This document shows, piece after piece, positions 4,784 to 6,582 of a DNA stretch of 6,582 bases. Source of the DNA: an uncultured Clostridia bacterium (lineage in GTDB: Bacteria > Bacillota > Clostridia > Christensenellales > Borkfalkiaceae); contig CANPZH010000088.1 in NCBI GenBank assembly GCA_947589335.1, positions 1-6,582 of the forward strand, written 5' to 3'. Made by a program: the position numbers and the translations under genes. Position 1 is the stretch's first letter; each line of letters starts with the position of its first letter. Below the pieces are notes generated by a model, which worked only from the letters and a program-made list of their open reading frames with translations, was not told where the DNA came from and did no database searches.

Positions 4784-4789
4784 AGGAGG
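4784..4789 (+). promoter_or_regulatory. Ribosome binding site of the glycoside hydrolase gene
   Basis: AGGAGG seven bases before the ATG at 4797. No promoter can be recognised in the 35 bases between the preceding hairpin and this start. Confidence 0.8.
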
Positions 4790-4796
4790 AACATCC

Positions 4797-6582
4797 ATGA
4801 TCGACGATACTGTTTTCAAAAACCCGCCCGCCCGCTTCCGCGCGAAGCCCTTCTGGGCGCTCAACGGCGAACTCAAACGCGAACATCTCAAATTCCAGAT
4901 CGAATGTATGAAGAAGATGGGCTTCGGCGGCGCGTTCCTGCATGCGCGCACGGGGCTCGTGACGGAATACATGTCCGACGAATGGCTCTCTCTGCTCGGC
5001 TACGCGGCGGACGTCCTCCGCGAGAACGGCATGGAGGCGTACCTCTATGACGAGGACAGATGGCCCTCCGGCACCTGCGGCGGGCTCGTGACCGAGACGA
5101 AGGAGTTCCGCGCCAAGTCGATGGTGTATGACGTCGTAGAGCGGGGCTCCTACACCGAGCCCGAGAACTTCCTCGCGCTCTTTGCGGTCACCCTCGAAGA
5201 CGGCGCAGTCAAGACCTACCGCAGGATCCGCGACGTCTCGGAGGGCGGAGAGGGGGAGACCCTTTTGTGCTTCTCCTATCTCTATATGCTCCCCGATACC
5301 TTCTATAACGGGTATACCTATGTCGACACGATGAACCGTGCCGCGACGGAGCGCTTTCTCGAACTCACGCACGAGCGCTACCGCGCCGTCCTCGGGGAGA
5401 AGTTCGGCAAGGAGATCATCGGGATCTTCACAGACGAACCTCACCGCGGCTCCCTGCTCAACGGGTTCAGCCGCAAGGAGGACAAGCGGCTGATCGAGAT
5501 CCCCTATACGTATTGTCTCTTCGACGAATTCGCAAAGCGCCGCGGATACCGCATCGAGGATCATCTGCCGGTGCTCTGGTTCGGGAAGGCGGGGGAGCCC
5601 TTCTGCAAGGAGATGTACGACCTCATCGAGGTCGAAGAGGAGCTCTTCCTCGAAAACTACGCGATCCCTTACCGCGACTGGTGCAAGAAATACCGGCTCG
5701 TCGTCACGGGGCATGTCCTCCATGAGGACAACCTCGCCGCGCAGACGACGATGTGCGGAAGCGTCATGCGCTATTACGAATATATGGACTTCCCGGGCAT
5801 GGACAACCTCACCGAGGAGAACTTCTCCTACAACGTGCCCAAGCTCGTCTCATCCGTTGCCCGCCAGCTCGGCAAGGAGGCCGTGCTCGACGAGCTCTAT
5901 GCCGCGACGGGCTGGAAGATGCGGCTCGCCGATTATAAGCGCACGGGAGACTGGCAGAGCGCGGGCGGCGTCACCCTGCGCTGTCCCCATCTGAGCTGGT
6001 ACACGATGAAGGGGGAGGCAAAGCGCGACTACCCCGCCTCCATCCTGCACCAGTCGGGCTGGTACAGAGACTATCATCTCCTCGAAGACTACTTTGCCCG
6101 CATGCACTACCTTCTCTCCGAGGGCGAGTCCATGACGGACACCGCGATCGTCAATCCCATCGAGTCGACATGGGGCCTGACCAACCAATACGCCTATCAC
6201 GACGCCTTTCTGGCAAATGCCGAGCTCTACCGCAAGATCGAGGGGGAATATTACGGATTGTACCGCGATCTCCTCATACACGGCTTCGAGACGGACTATC
6301 TCGACGAGGGCGTCTTTGCGGAGCACGGCAGAGTCGAGGGCGGCAAGCTCTTCTGCGGGAGAGCGGGGTACCGCAGGATCATTCTCAACGGCAACCTCAA
6401 CCTGCGCTCCACGACGCTTGCCGCGCTGAAGGCCCTGCTTGCGCAGGGGGGCACGGTCATCGTGGCGGGGGATCTTCCCCGCTATCTCGACGGCGTTCCG
6501 CACGACTTCACCTCCGAGCTCAAGGGGGCGGTCGTCTGCGGGTTCGCGCCCGAAAAGGTGCGCGCGCTGCTCGCGGAGGGGG
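4797..6582 (+). CDS. GH106-like glycoside hydrolase, 3' truncated by window edge
   Basis: The frame is open from ATG 4797 to the window end: 595 codons with no stop. Residues ~18-52 (KPFWALNGELKREHLKFQIE, then MKKMGFGGAFLHARTGL) and LYDEDRWPSGTCGGLVT (83-99) are typical of a large bacterial family with a TIM-barrel core, related to GH106 alpha-L-rhamnosidases. In the family view, GIFTDEP (209-215) ends a barrel strand, and its Glu214 is a plausible catalytic residue. HLSWYTMKG (~398-406) and NPIESTWG (~451-458) are later conserved blocks. GGTVIVAGDLPRYLDG near the window end suggests the start of a further alpha/beta domain. No signal peptide is present, so it is probably cytoplasmic and acts on imported oligosaccharides. 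The ribosome binding site is strong. Substrate is unproven; rhamnoside is a guess from the family relation. Confidence 0.75.
   Translation, partial: MIDDTVFKNPPARFRAKPFWALNGELKREHLKFQIECMKKMGFGGAFLHARTGLVTEYMSDEWLSLLGYAADVLRENGMEAYLYDEDRWPSGTCGGLVTETKEFRAKSMVYDVVERGSYTEPENFLALFAVTLEDGAVKTYRRIRDVSEGGEGETLLCFSYLYMLPDTFYNGYTYVDTMNRAATERFLELTHERYRAVLGEKFGKEIIGIFTDEPHRGSLLNGFSRKEDKRLIEIPYTYCLFDEFAKRRGYRIEDHLPVLWFGKAGEPFCKEMYDLIEVEEELFLENYAIPYRDWCKKYRLVVTGHVLHEDNLAAQTTMCGSVMRYYEYMDFPGMDNLTEENFSYNVPKLVSSVARQLGKEAVLDELYAATGWKMRLADYKRTGDWQSAGGVTLRCPHLSWYTMKGEAKRDYPASILHQSGWYRDYHLLEDYFARMHYLLSEGESMTDTAIVNPIESTWGLTNQYAYHDAFLANAELYRKIEGEYYGLYRDLLIHGFETDYLDEGVFAEHGRVEGGKLFCGRAGYRRIILNGNLNLRSTTLAALKALLAQGGTVIVAGDLPRYLDGVPHDFTSELKGAVVCGFAPEKVRALLAEG

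Noticed and set aside
4782..5723. Long minus-strand open frame
   Set aside because: It is antisense to the glycoside hydrolase gene, whose conserved motifs are clear; high GC leaves such frames open by chance.

Overview
The window reads as chromosomal DNA of a GC-rich Firmicute of the class Clostridia, possibly from an animal gut. This is inferred from the rnr-smpB gene order, strong AGGAGG-type ribosome binding sites, a prophage-type membrane protein of a kind seen in clostridial genomes, and ethanolamine-utilisation type microcompartment genes. The genus cannot be named from the sequence alone.

Layout. Positions 1-1295 (+) hold the 3' part of rnr (RNase R) overlapping a complete smpB. Both are trans-translation and RNA quality-control genes, and they end at a strong intrinsic terminator (1304-1336). 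Converging on that terminator from the minus strand is a two-gene cassette (2286 down to 1335). It encodes a class-3 lipase-like serine hydrolase and a small single-span membrane protein of prophage type, with overlapping reading frames. Positions 2287-2930 carry no convincing gene but are dense in structure: three 17-bp tandem units, six ~26-bp tandem units that run into a large imperfect palindrome of dispersed-repeat type, then a run of five hairpins and three copies of an AAATTTGCGA motif.

Positions 2931-4723 (+) form a tight four-gene operon: eutS (microcompartment shell protein), eutP (EutP/PduV GTPase), a ParA/MinD-type ATPase, and a 72-residue basic, probably disordered protein. All junctions overlap or nearly overlap. 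The operon ends at a hairpin (4737-4761). From 4797 to the window end, open at the 3' edge, lies a large cytoplasmic glycoside hydrolase-like protein related to the GH106 (alpha-L-rhamnosidase) type.

The most interesting feature is the operon. A lone shell protein and shell-associated GTPase are translationally coupled to a ParA ATPase plus a small basic protein with a tryptophan near its C terminus. ParA-type ATPase plus small disordered adaptor is the architecture of McdAB, which positions carboxysomes. The inference here is a positioning or segregation module for an ethanolamine- or propanediol-type microcompartment, encoded as a satellite locus away from the enzymatic genes. The sequence supports the gene identities well; the positioning role is a hypothesis.
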